From Paludibacter sp. (GTDB lineage: Bacteria; Bacteroidota; Bacteroidia; Bacteroidales; Paludibacteraceae): a stretch of DNA of 9,352 nt. Positions 1 to 6,384 of the stretch are shown in pieces. A model generated the notes under the pieces. That model was not told the DNA's origin. It ran no database searches and saw nothing but the letters and a program-made list of their open reading frames with translations. The position numbers and the translations under genes were made by a program. Position 1 is the first letter of the stretch. Every line of letters begins with the position of its first letter. The stretch spans positions 1-9,352 of the forward strand of contig WRGS01000181.1 in NCBI GenBank assembly GCA_009787075.1. Direction: 5' to 3'.

Positions 1-8
1 CTAATTTT

Positions 9-797
9 TTACAATCCTAATTTTTCTTTCAAAATTCGATAACCGCCGAGGCTTGCGCGGATTTTTTCTCCGTTTTTCAAAGTCAGAGTTTGCGTATCTT
101 TACCAAATTTTTCAATTCGTGCAATGTGTTCAATATTAACAATATACGAACGATGAACGCGAATGAAAATATTAGCGGGCAGGCACTCTTCAAAAAATTT
201 CATCGTTTGCTCTTTTAAATATTTTTTCTCTGCGGTATGAATTTGCACATAATCGCCGTCTGCCTGAATGTAAAAAATTTCATTCAACTGAATAATATGC
301 ACGTTCGAGCCGCTTTTTACGCTTATCTGTGAAATTTTTTCAGCAGGCGCAACAGAAGATTGCGATATTTCTGTTTTTGGAACTTCGGCTGCGGTAATCT
401 TTTGAATATCAACTTTATTTCTGAAAATAATTAAAGTAAATACAGGCAGATAGATTAAAATTTCCAAAGGTAAAATTTTCAAAATATCATCAAAAATATC
501 TTTTGAAAAAAACAAAAAAATGCTGCCTGCGCTCAAACCGAATACAAAAATAAGCGAAATAACGGTTAATGCAGCGGTATTTATAATTTGTTGAAATTCT
601 GTTTGTTGGGTAAAGTTTGAATAATGAAAAAAAACATTTACAGCAAAATTTACAAAAATGCAAGTCCCAACAAAAATCATAAAAAACACAATCAACGCCG
701 CGCTTTTAATCTCAATCAAACATCTGACGGACAATATTTGCAATACCGCAAATATTACCAATAGCAAGATGTGTAATATTATTTTGCGCACTCTCAT
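9..797 (-). CDS. Membrane-anchored LytTR-family DNA-binding transcriptional regulator
   Basis: This is a 262-residue protein read from the ATG at 797. I prefer this start to an upstream in-frame start at 824 because the ATG overlaps the stop of the preceding gene as ATGA (797-794), a usual sign of translational coupling. The N-terminal half is strongly hydrophobic, with four probable membrane helices near residues 5-25, 33-55, 75-97 and 108-126. A polar linker of about 30 residues follows. The C-terminal 100 residues (about 160-258) are a LytTR DNA-binding domain, recognisable from IFYIQADGDYVQIHT at 174-188, FIRVHRSYIVN at 211-221 and the terminal beta-hairpin. There is no receiver domain, so it is not a classical response regulator. 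By inference it is a one-component regulator controlled at the membrane, probably together with the LiaF-like protein encoded just upstream. Its target promoters cannot be told from the sequence. Confidence 0.9.
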   Translation of the reverse strand: MRVRKIILHILLLVIFAVLQILSVRCLIEIKSAALIVFFMIFVGTCIFVNFAVNVFFHYSNFTQQTEFQQIINTAALTVISLIFVFGLSAGSIFLFFSKDIFDDILKILPLEILIYLPVFTLIIFRNKVDIQKITAAEVPKTEISQSSVAPAEKISQISVKSGSNVHIIQLNEIFYIQADGDYVQIHTAEKKYLKEQTMKFFEECLPANIFIRVHRSYIVNIEHIARIEKFGKDTQTLTLKNGEKIRASLGGYRILKEKLGL

Positions 798-1558
798 TTT
801 ATTGCTACTCCGCCAAAAATACATTCGCCTGTTATCACAAGTTTGCGAGTAAAATCTTTTTCACTGCCTTTTAATCGCGAGTCGGTCAAACCGCCCAAAA
901 TGTTTGATGTGTGAGTTACTACGTTCCATTTTTCTGGAACAGAAATCTCTACACCGCCAAATATACAATCTACCATCAAAATTGTTTCTCCTTCGGGTAG
1001 AGCGGTTTTGCGCAAATCGAGCACACAACCGCCAAAAATGCACGAAATATGTCCGCCGCGAAATTCAGGTTCAAGAAAAATTTCATCACAACCTCTGAAA
1101 ATCATATTACGGTCAATTGTTCCTTCTATGTTTGATTGTTTGGCAGTTGTGTCCCAATATTTTTGGCGCCATTGATAACTTTGTTTATGCTCGTATTTTC
1201 CAAAAAGTGCGTTTAACAGAATTGCAACTCCTGCCGCCACAAGTAACAAAGCCCAATATTTGTGCACAAAATTTGCATCAACCCAATAGAAATAATCAGG
1301 AAACGACTTTGCCAAAACAGGCAGCAGGAAAAACCCACCCAAAAGTATAACAAACGCGCCTTTAAAAAAATGGCGGTTGAAAAAAATAAAAATGCCGATA
1401 ATAATAATCAACATTTGCCACGAAAAAACTACAGGTCGCCACTCCTGCCACTCTGCATTTACATTGAATAGTAAAAACAATGCGCCTACTGTAATCAGCA
1501 GTCCGCCCAACCATAATACTTTACGCTTTTGCGCAATTTTTAAATCTTTATTTTCCAT
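794..1558 (-). CDS. LiaF-like four-helix membrane protein with C-terminal CIFGG repeats
   Basis: This 254-residue protein has four N-terminal transmembrane helices (about residues 14-31, 43-60, 65-83 and 101-119), of the kind called LiaF transmembrane domain or DUF5668. A charged linker follows, then a glycine-rich beta domain at about 150-254 resembling the C-terminal domain of LiaF and related cell-wall-active antibiotic response proteins. That domain has a recurrent motif: CIFGG at 173-177, 198-202 and 246-250, and NILGG at 219-223, which suggests stacked beta turns. In Bacillota, LiaF is a membrane inhibitor of the LiaSR envelope-stress system. Here the partner is a LytTR protein whose start codon overlaps this gene's stop. 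Sensing or restraining that regulator is therefore a reasonable inference, not something shown. The ATG at 1558 gives a good first helix and lies about 40 nt below a predicted transcription start. Confidence 0.85.
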   Translation of the reverse strand: MENKDLKIAQKRKVLWLGGLLITVGALFLLFNVNAEWQEWRPVVFSWQMLIIIIGIFIFFNRHFFKGAFVILLGGFFLLPVLAKSFPDYFYWVDANFVHKYWALLLVAAGVAILLNALFGKYEHKQSYQWRQKYWDTTAKQSNIEGTIDRNMIFRGCDEIFLEPEFRGGHISCIFGGCVLDLRKTALPEGETILMVDCIFGGVEISVPEKWNVVTHTSNILGGLTDSRLKGSEKDFTRKLVITGECIFGGVAIK

Positions 1559-1604
1559 AAAAAAAAATTGTTTTAAAAAAATTAATAATTAAAAATATCG
1601 GCTG

Positions 1605-1636
1605 CAAAATTACATTGCGCAGTCTCTTGGTACAAG
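1605..1636 (-). promoter_or_regulatory. Predicted Bacteroidota promoter for the LiaF-like/LytTR operon
   Basis: On the minus strand the sequence TAATTTTG (1612 to 1605) matches the Bacteroidota -7 consensus TAnnTTTG exactly. CTTG at 1636-1633, 20 nt upstream, matches the -33 element TTTG in three of four bases. The predicted start near 1599 gives a leader of about 40 nt before the ATG at 1558. Confidence 0.6.
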
Positions 1637-1690
1637 TAAAAATCGACAACTACTGCCAAAATCCCCGACAAAACACGAAGAAAAGAAGTT

Positions 1691-1704
1691 AAAAAAGAAA
1701 AAAA
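1691..1704 (-). terminator. U-rich tail terminating rnpB
   Basis: Directly after the 3' strand of the rnpB P1 helix, the minus strand reads a T run interrupted by one C (1704 to 1691). The long P1 stem plus this tract has the form of an intrinsic terminator, so rnpB is probably a separate transcript from the LiaF-like operon downstream. Confidence 0.6.
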
Positions 1705-2074
1705 CCGACAGCAGTTCTATAAGCCGGGTTCTGTATTTCGCGCTATGACAGGCGAAATGTTTGTCATTTATCTGCGAACAGTGTCGCCACTGCCCTGTTG
1801 CATTCTACCCTCCAACATCGAGCGAGCAACTCTAAAACGTTGGTTTACTTGAACTTGCAACCCATAAGACGTACTGCTTTGCGTGTTGCCGCGCAAACGG
1901 TGGGCTCTTACCCCGCCTTTTCACCCTTACCATTAATTAATGGCGGTTATTTTCTGTTACGTTGCTTTGCCCTCGCAGGCAACTTCCTGTTAGGAAATAT
2001 GGCGCTCTGCGTTGCCCGGACTTTCCTCTGTTTTTTCCATTAAAAAAACAGCGACAAACCAAACTGCTGTCGGC
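1704..2074 (-). ncRNA. rnpB: RNase P RNA (catalytic RNA subunit, bacterial class A)
   Basis: This is the catalytic RNA of RNase P, which removes 5' leaders from tRNA precursors. Near the 5' end the minus strand reads GAGGAAAGTCCGGGCA (2028 to 2013). Near the 3' end it reads ACAGAACCCGGCTTAT (1734 to 1719). These are the two universally conserved strands that form the P4 core. Between them, at about 1928-1898, is the AAAGGGTGAAA...GGTAAGAG...CACCG segment, close to its E. coli counterpart. An AGATAAATGAC segment lies shortly before the 3' core. The ends pair as a P1 helix of about 13 bp (2074-2062 with 1704-1716), which sets the boundaries at about 371 nt. The open reading frames that cross the region are chance. 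The boundaries are probably good to a few bases. Confidence 0.97.
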
Positions 2075-2079
2075 GGGTA

Positions 2080-2111
2080 CAAAAGTAGTGAAATTCGTCG
2101 AATTGTGGAAA
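2080..2111 (-). promoter_or_regulatory. Predicted rnpB promoter
   Basis: The minus-strand TACTTTTG (2087 to 2080) is a perfect TAnnTTTG -7 element, placed 5 nt before the first base of the P1 helix. TTTC at 2111-2108, 20 nt upstream, matches the -33 TTTG in three of four bases. The fit between promoter position and the independently inferred RNA 5' end makes this one of the best-supported promoters here. Confidence 0.65.
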
Positions 2112-2120
2112 AATTTGACA

Positions 2121-2152
2121 AAAAAGGCTGGGAACTATTAAATTCCCAGCCT
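2121..2152 (-). terminator. Intrinsic terminator of the OmpA-family gene
   Basis: A perfect 10-bp stem, AGGCTGGGAA at 2125-2134 paired with TTCCCAGCCT at 2143-2152, closes an 8-nt loop. On the minus strand a T run follows immediately. It lies 36 nt past the OmpA-family stop codon and just upstream of the rnpB promoter, so it insulates the two units. Confidence 0.8.
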
Positions 2153-2187
2153 CTCATAATTAAAAATTTATAAATATAATTAAAATT

Positions 2188-3669
2188 TTATTCACTGAAA
2201 TGGAATTCAGCGCGGCGATTAACTCTGTATTTGGCAGGCGGTTCAAGCAAGCGTCCGTTGCCATTAGCAATGATGCGGTCGGCGCTAATGCCATAAACTT
2301 TAACCAATTCTTCTTTTACGCGGTTAGCGCGGTTGATACTCAACTGTTTGTTGTATTTGTCGTTACCCATGTAATCGCAATATGCACGTATTTCGCACAA
2401 AACGTTAGGATTACGTTTCATTATTTGTGCAGCTTTGAAAACTTCCTCTTTGGCTGTTTCGTCAAGATTAAATTTATCAAAATCGAAGAATACAGCAGGA
2501 ATATCAACCACAGGTGCACCAGTTGCTGTGGTACTTACTCTACGTCCGTAGAAATCTACGATTGAACCCCGAGGAGTATTCGGTTCAAGGTCGCGAATAT
2601 TTGGAATTCCGTCGTTGTCGTCATCTGGTCCGTCTGGGCTCATATATTGACGCAACTGGTCAATATCGCCTCTGATAGAATCAATCTGGTCTTGCAGATT
2701 GCGAATTTCGTCATCGTAATTTTTAACAGGAACAGTTTTGGCACGCAATGCTTCCTGAGCGGTTGCAAGCGCTTCGTTGTCGTAATCACGCCATGTTGTG
2801 TTGCGTGTGTGAAGACGCTGCGAAGTAAATTTCCAACGCAGATTTACAAAAGCCGACGAAACGAAATCGTTGGTAACGCCAGCATAATTCAAACCTTTAT
2901 AAGGTGATTCTTGATTGCGGCTGTCTTGTTTGTGTTTGCTGCCTTCGAGGTCATCGCGGTTGTAAGAAGTGTAATTCAACTTCAAACCCAAAGCCAAATT
3001 TTTAGTGAAATTGTACTCAATATTCACTCCAACAGGCACAATCACCGCCCAAGCATCTTTAACGTCATAAGGGCTTCCATCTAAAGCGGTAAAATCGCCA
3101 TTTGGGTTTAAGCCCGGCTGTCCGTCAAGTAAATTATTTGCATTTGGCGCAACGATGCAATAAAATGGGTCGCCTTTGCGGTTGCGTGCAAAACCCCAAT
3201 AATCAGCATTGAAGTAAGCCGCTCCAAGTCCGAGATTAGCCCAAATGCCCCAGTGAGTTTGAATGTTTTTGTTGAAAAGGCGCAAAATATTTGCACTCAA
3301 AAACAAATAACCCTGATGATGTTTAGATTTCATAATCTCATACTTGTTGGCTTCAATGTCCTGGTAACGAGCTTGGCTGTTAGCATTCACAGGCATATAA
3401 TAATACTGCAAACCCAAACTCAAAGTTGGGTTAAAAGTATGCTCAATAGCAAGACCGCCCGACAAATTGCCGCGTACAGATTTGAAGAAACTTTTACTGA
3501 ACTGGTTCACATCGCCGTCAAAAGCGTTCAAACCGCCTTCCAAACTGATTGACCAGCGCGTAAAATCAAAATAATTCCTGTATCTTACCTGATTGGAATT
3601 TCCACTGGTTTGCGCTGCCACAGCAAGCACAAAGCACGACATCAATAAAACTGAAATACTTTTTTTCAT
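2188..3669 (-). CDS. OmpA-family outer membrane protein with beta-barrel, coiled coil and peptidoglycan-binding domain
   Basis: This 493-residue protein starts at the ATG at 3669. An in-frame TTG at 3675 is possible, but the ATG gives the cleaner signal peptide MKKSISVLLMSCFVLAVAAQ, with cleavage likely just after it. Residues about 30-282 have alternating aromatic and polar segments typical of an outer membrane beta-barrel, with strand-like ends such as LSLGLQYYY and FVNLRWKF. A short coiled coil lies at about 317-342. An acidic thrombospondin-type-3-like calcium loop follows at 345-368 (PDGPDDDNDGIPNIRDLEPN). The OmpA peptidoglycan-binding domain occupies about 390-490, with FFDFDKFNL at 394-402, the D432-to-R447 segment (LSINRANRVKEEL) and NRRAEF at 484-489. 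By family knowledge it links the outer membrane to the cell wall and is probably abundant. It is transcribed alone, with its own leader and terminator. Confidence 0.93.
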   Translation of the reverse strand: MKKSISVLLMSCFVLAVAAQTSGNSNQVRYRNYFDFTRWSISLEGGLNAFDGDVNQFSKSFFKSVRGNLSGGLAIEHTFNPTLSLGLQYYYMPVNANSQARYQDIEANKYEIMKSKHHQGYLFLSANILRLFNKNIQTHWGIWANLGLGAAYFNADYWGFARNRKGDPFYCIVAPNANNLLDGQPGLNPNGDFTALDGSPYDVKDAWAVIVPVGVNIEYNFTKNLALGLKLNYTSYNRDDLEGSKHKQDSRNQESPYKGLNYAGVTNDFVSSAFVNLRWKFTSQRLHTRNTTWRDYDNEALATAQEALRAKTVPVKNYDDEIRNLQDQIDSIRGDIDQLRQYMSPDGPDDDNDGIPNIRDLEPNTPRGSIVDFYGRRVSTTATGAPVVDIPAVFFDFDKFNLDETAKEEVFKAAQIMKRNPNVLCEIRAYCDYMGNDKYNKQLSINRANRVKEELVKVYGISADRIIANGNGRLLEPPAKYRVNRRAEFHFSE

Positions 3670-3823
3670 ACTCAAAAATTTTTTATATTTTTATTTAATT
3701 TACATATTAAATTTTCCTTAATTCATAATATTAAAGCCTTGCAAAAGCGTAATGTTGATGTGTTTTTTTCTGCAAAAATCATACCATTTTTTATTATACA
3801 TCTAATGCATAAAAACTTCGGCG

Positions 3824-3831
3824 CAAAGATA
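3824..3831 (-). promoter_or_regulatory. Predicted -7 element for the OmpA-family gene
   Basis: The minus-strand TATCTTTG matches TAnnTTTG exactly. I find no good -33 TTTG at 19-21 nt upstream, where the sequence is A/T runs. Initiation near 3818 would give an untranslated leader of about 150 nt. Confidence 0.45.
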
Positions 3832-3965
3832 CTGTTTTTTTTTATTATAAATATTTTTTTTTAATTTTTTTTTTAATTTTATTTTGTTTGAAAAGATAAT
3901 TATTTGATTTTCAGTGATTTGTATTTAGTACCGCTTAAAAATTTTTTTATATAAAATAAAATAAT

Positions 3966-3973
3966 TAATTTTG
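3966..3973 (+). promoter_or_regulatory. Predicted -7 element for the DUF1599 operon
   Basis: TAATTTTG matches the Bacteroidota -7 consensus exactly and lies 20 nt before the ATG at 3994. The predicted start near 3979 gives a short leader of about 15 nt. The -33 region is only a T run (TTTT near 3943), so the upstream element is weak. Confidence 0.55.
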
Positions 3974-3993
3974 CACAAATATTTTTATAAAAA

Positions 3994-4539
3994 ATGAATA
4001 ATACGGCACAGGAATTTGATGAAGCGATAAAAAAATGCCGCTCGGTTTTTGAAAAAAAACTGAACGATTATGGTACTTCGTGGCGAATTATGCGTCCGCA
4101 ATCGGTTACCGATCAGATTTTTATAAAAGCAAACCGCATTCGCAGTATAGAAACCAAAGGCGAACAGCGAATTGCCGAAGATGTTCGTTCAGAAATGATT
4201 GCTATAGTCAATTACGGAATTATCGGGCTGATACAACTTGAGCGCGGCTTTGCCGACACAAAAGATATGGACAACGTCACCGCGCTTACTTTATATAACA
4301 ATTATGCTGATGCCGCAAAAAATCTGATGCTCGACAAAAACCACGACTACGGCGAGGCATGGCGGCTGATGCGCACAACTTCGTTCACAGATATGATTTT
4401 AATGAAAATTAATCGTACAAAAGAAATTGAAAGTAATCAAGGGCAAACCCTTGTGTCCGAAGGAATTGACGCAAATTATTATGATATGATAAATTATGCG
4501 GTATTTGCGTTGATTAGAAGTTGGAAGGCAGAAATTTGA
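3994..4539 (+). CDS. DUF1599-family protein with two tandem copies of the domain
   Basis: This 181-residue soluble protein is made of two copies of the same unit. Copy 1 at about 22-82 has DYGTSWRIMR, then TDQIFIKANRIRSIE and VNYGIIGLIQ. Copy 2 at about 115-176 has DYGEAWRLMR, then TDMILMKINRTKEIE and INYAVFALIR. The shared signature is DYGxxWRxMR, DxIxxKxNRxxxIE and a hydrophobic NYxxxxLI helix. This is the layout of DUF1599 proteins, a domain I recall being renamed a nucleotide-modification-associated domain. That link rests on genomic context in other organisms, so the biochemical activity here is unknown. It is the first gene of an operon and ends 32 nt before the DoxX-like gene. In Bacteroidales a DUF1599 gene next to a BT_3928-type gene is, from memory, a recurrent pair. 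Confidence 0.85.
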   Translation: MNNTAQEFDEAIKKCRSVFEKKLNDYGTSWRIMRPQSVTDQIFIKANRIRSIETKGEQRIAEDVRSEMIAIVNYGIIGLIQLERGFADTKDMDNVTALTLYNNYADAAKNLMLDKNHDYGEAWRLMRTTSFTDMILMKINRTKEIESNQGQTLVSEGIDANYYDMINYAVFALIRSWKAEI

Positions 4540-4571
4540 AATAGGAAATTTTTAAAAATAAGATTATTTTT

Positions 4572-5750
4572 ATGAAAAGAAACAGGACACTTTTTAACAA
4601 CAAAAGCAATATTTCTACTGCTGAAAATATTGTTCTTACGTTTGTGCGGCTTGCTTTGGCTGCGCTGTTCATTTTTTCAGGTTTTGTAAAAGCAGTTGAC
4701 CCGCTGGGAACTGCATACAAATTTGGAGATTATTTCGCCGCTTTTAGCGACACTCTCACGCAGATGAATTTTGCCGCGCTTGGTGAGTTTTTTACGCGAA
4801 TAGATTTTTTGGCATTTCCATTTGCCGTTGCGATGATTGCTTTGGAATTTATAATTGGTCTGAATTTGCTTTTTAAGGTGTATATTGGCACAACTTCGCT
4901 GTTTGCGCTATTGTTTATGTGCGTAATGACACCGCTTACTTTATACGTTTATATTGCAAGTCCTGTAAGCGATTGCGGCTGTTTTGGCGATGCGCTTGTG
5001 ATTTCGAACAGCGTAACATTTTGGAAAAATGTCGTTTTGCTCGCTTTTACAATTTATCTTTTCATTCGCCGAAAATATATTAAACCACTGTTAATGCCTG
5101 TGGCTCAAATAATTACGGAATTAGTTTTTATTTTGGCGGTTCTCGGATTTATGATTTGGAATCTTACTCATTTGCCTGTGATAGATTTTCGTCCGTACAA
5201 AATCGGTACTAACATTGAACAGGCGATGCAACTGCCCGAAAACGCAAAGCCTGATGTTTATAACACTAAATTTATTTATGAAAAAAATGGCGTAAAACAG
5301 GAATTTACCCTCGAAAATTATCCAAAAGGCGATTCTACATGGGTTTTTGTAAATCAGGAAAGTACTTTGGTTTCAAAAGGCGATGCGCCGAAAATTCACG
5401 ATTTTTCAATAACAGACCCCGAACATGGCGATATTACCGATTATGTTCTTCAAAATGAAGGTAAAACTTATTTAGCGATAATGTATGATTTGAACAAAAC
5501 TTCAAGATGCGGAGTTCAAAAAGTAGAAAAACTTTATCAACTTGCTAAAAAACATGGAATTGACTTTTATGCATTGAGCGGTTCTTCTGATGAAGAAATA
5601 GAAAAATTCCGCGAAGAAACAGGCGTAACTTTTCCGTTCTGCACAACCGACCCGATAACGTTGAAAACTATTGTACGGTCAAATCCGGGAATTGTTTTAA
5701 TAGAAAACGGAACGATTGAAGGAAAGTGGGCATGGAGAGATATTTTTTAA
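4572..5750 (+). CDS. BT_3928-family protein: DoxX/MauE-like membrane domain fused to a thioredoxin-like domain
   Basis: This is a 392-residue inner-membrane protein. The N-terminal half resembles DoxX/MauE proteins, with hydrophobic helices near residues 20-41, 82-101, 105-128, 147-166 and 176-196. After the third helix comes DCGCFGD (134-140), a double-cysteine motif typical of MauE-like proteins. The C-terminal half (about 265-392) looks like a thioredoxin or peroxiredoxin fold: DAPKIHDFSI at the start, a beta strand then SRCG at 311-314, and FPFCTTDPITLKTIVRSNPG at 354-373 leading to a terminal strand. It keeps a single cysteine (C313) where a redox protein would have CxxC, plus C357. The likely role is membrane-linked redox or envelope disulfide chemistry, but no substrate is known to me. 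It is the second gene of the operon, and the next start codon lies one base after its stop. Confidence 0.85.
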   Translation: MKRNRTLFNNKSNISTAENIVLTFVRLALAALFIFSGFVKAVDPLGTAYKFGDYFAAFSDTLTQMNFAALGEFFTRIDFLAFPFAVAMIALEFIIGLNLLFKVYIGTTSLFALLFMCVMTPLTLYVYIASPVSDCGCFGDALVISNSVTFWKNVVLLAFTIYLFIRRKYIKPLLMPVAQIITELVFILAVLGFMIWNLTHLPVIDFRPYKIGTNIEQAMQLPENAKPDVYNTKFIYEKNGVKQEFTLENYPKGDSTWVFVNQESTLVSKGDAPKIHDFSITDPEHGDITDYVLQNEGKTYLAIMYDLNKTSRCGVQKVEKLYQLAKKHGIDFYALSGSSDEEIEKFREETGVTFPFCTTDPITLKTIVRSNPGIVLIENGTIEGKWAWRDIF

Positions 5751-5751
5751 A

Positions 5752-6369
5752 ATGGAACATTTTGCAATAAATATTGGTCGTCAGATTGGCAGCGGCGGGC
5801 GGGAAATCGGTACAAAACTTGCCGAAAAGTTCAACATTGGCTACTACGACCGCGAATTGATTACCATTGCCGCGCGTGAAAGTGGTATTAGTAAAGAATT
5901 TTTTGAAAAAGCTGACGAGGCAAGCACTTTCAGTATTGTTGGCGGAATTTTGAATTTGGGAAATACAAATAATTATCAATCGTCAAATTTTCTGTACAGC
6001 GAATCGCTTTTCAAAATTCAAAGCGATGTGATACAATGGCTTGCGTTAAGGCACGATTGCGTGTTTGTCGGGCGTTGCGCCGATTATGTTTTGCGCAATT
6101 CGCCGCGTTGCCTCAATGTTTTCATTTCTGCCGATATAGAAAGCCGCATTAATCGCATTGTAAATAATTATAAAATGACTTCCGAAGACAAAGCGATGGA
6201 TTTTATTCAAAAAACTGACAAAAAACGCGCTTCATATTACAATTATTATACAAACAAACAGTGGGGAGCGGCATCTTCGTATCATGTGTGCATTAATTCT
6301 TCTGAGTTTGGCGTGGAAAAAACTGTCGATTTTATTGCTGAATTTGCAAAAGAAAAATTAGGATTGTAA
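5752..6369 (+). CDS. Cytidylate-kinase-like family P-loop protein
   Basis: This is a 205-residue protein. The start is the ATG at 5752, one base after the previous stop, rather than an upstream in-frame ATG at 5716 that would overlap the neighbouring gene and put 12 unrelated residues before the conserved strand. It opens with a beta strand and a glycine-rich loop, FAINIGRQIGSGGREIG (4-20), followed by YYDRELI (31-37), the conserved opening of the cytidylate-kinase-like family. CVFVGRCADYVL (103-114) and a lid-like basic segment TDKKRASYYNYYT (155-167) also fit. The loop lacks the usual GKS/T lysine of true Cmk enzymes, having GGRE instead, so CMP kinase activity should not be assumed. It is the third gene of the operon, 15 nt before mrp, and may be translationally coupled to the gene before it. 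Confidence 0.85.
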   Translation: MEHFAINIGRQIGSGGREIGTKLAEKFNIGYYDRELITIAARESGISKEFFEKADEASTFSIVGGILNLGNTNNYQSSNFLYSESLFKIQSDVIQWLALRHDCVFVGRCADYVLRNSPRCLNVFISADIESRINRIVNNYKMTSEDKAMDFIQKTDKKRASYYNYYTNKQWGAASSYHVCINSSEFGVEKTVDFIAEFAKEKLGL

Positions 6370-6384
6370 AAATTGTAAAAAAAA

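Larger units (their letters stand above)
3670..3993. other. Divergent AT-rich intergenic region
   Basis: These 324 bases separate the minus-strand OmpA-family gene from the plus-strand DUF1599 operon. I see no convincing coding frame. They hold long A and T runs, especially at 3835-3900, and one -7 element facing each way (3831-3824 minus, 3966-3973 plus). The part at 3670-3818 would be the OmpA leader. I found no riboswitch fold that I could name. Confidence 0.75.

Noticed and set aside
1798..2043. Plus-strand open frame of 81 codons
   Set aside because: It lies wholly inside the RNase P RNA on the opposite strand, and its sequence is explained by conserved RNA core motifs.
2200..2565. Plus-strand open frame of 121 codons
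   Set aside because: It is antisense to the conserved OmpA peptidoglycan-binding domain and has no recognisable motif or promoter.
3835..3900. Dense A and T homopolymer runs as a possible origin or curved-DNA element
   Set aside because: There are no DnaA-box-like repeats or replication genes nearby. AT-rich intergenic runs are common in this type of genome.
5668..5979. Minus-strand open frame of 103 codons crossing a gene junction
   Set aside because: It overlaps two well-supported plus-strand genes and has no family features.
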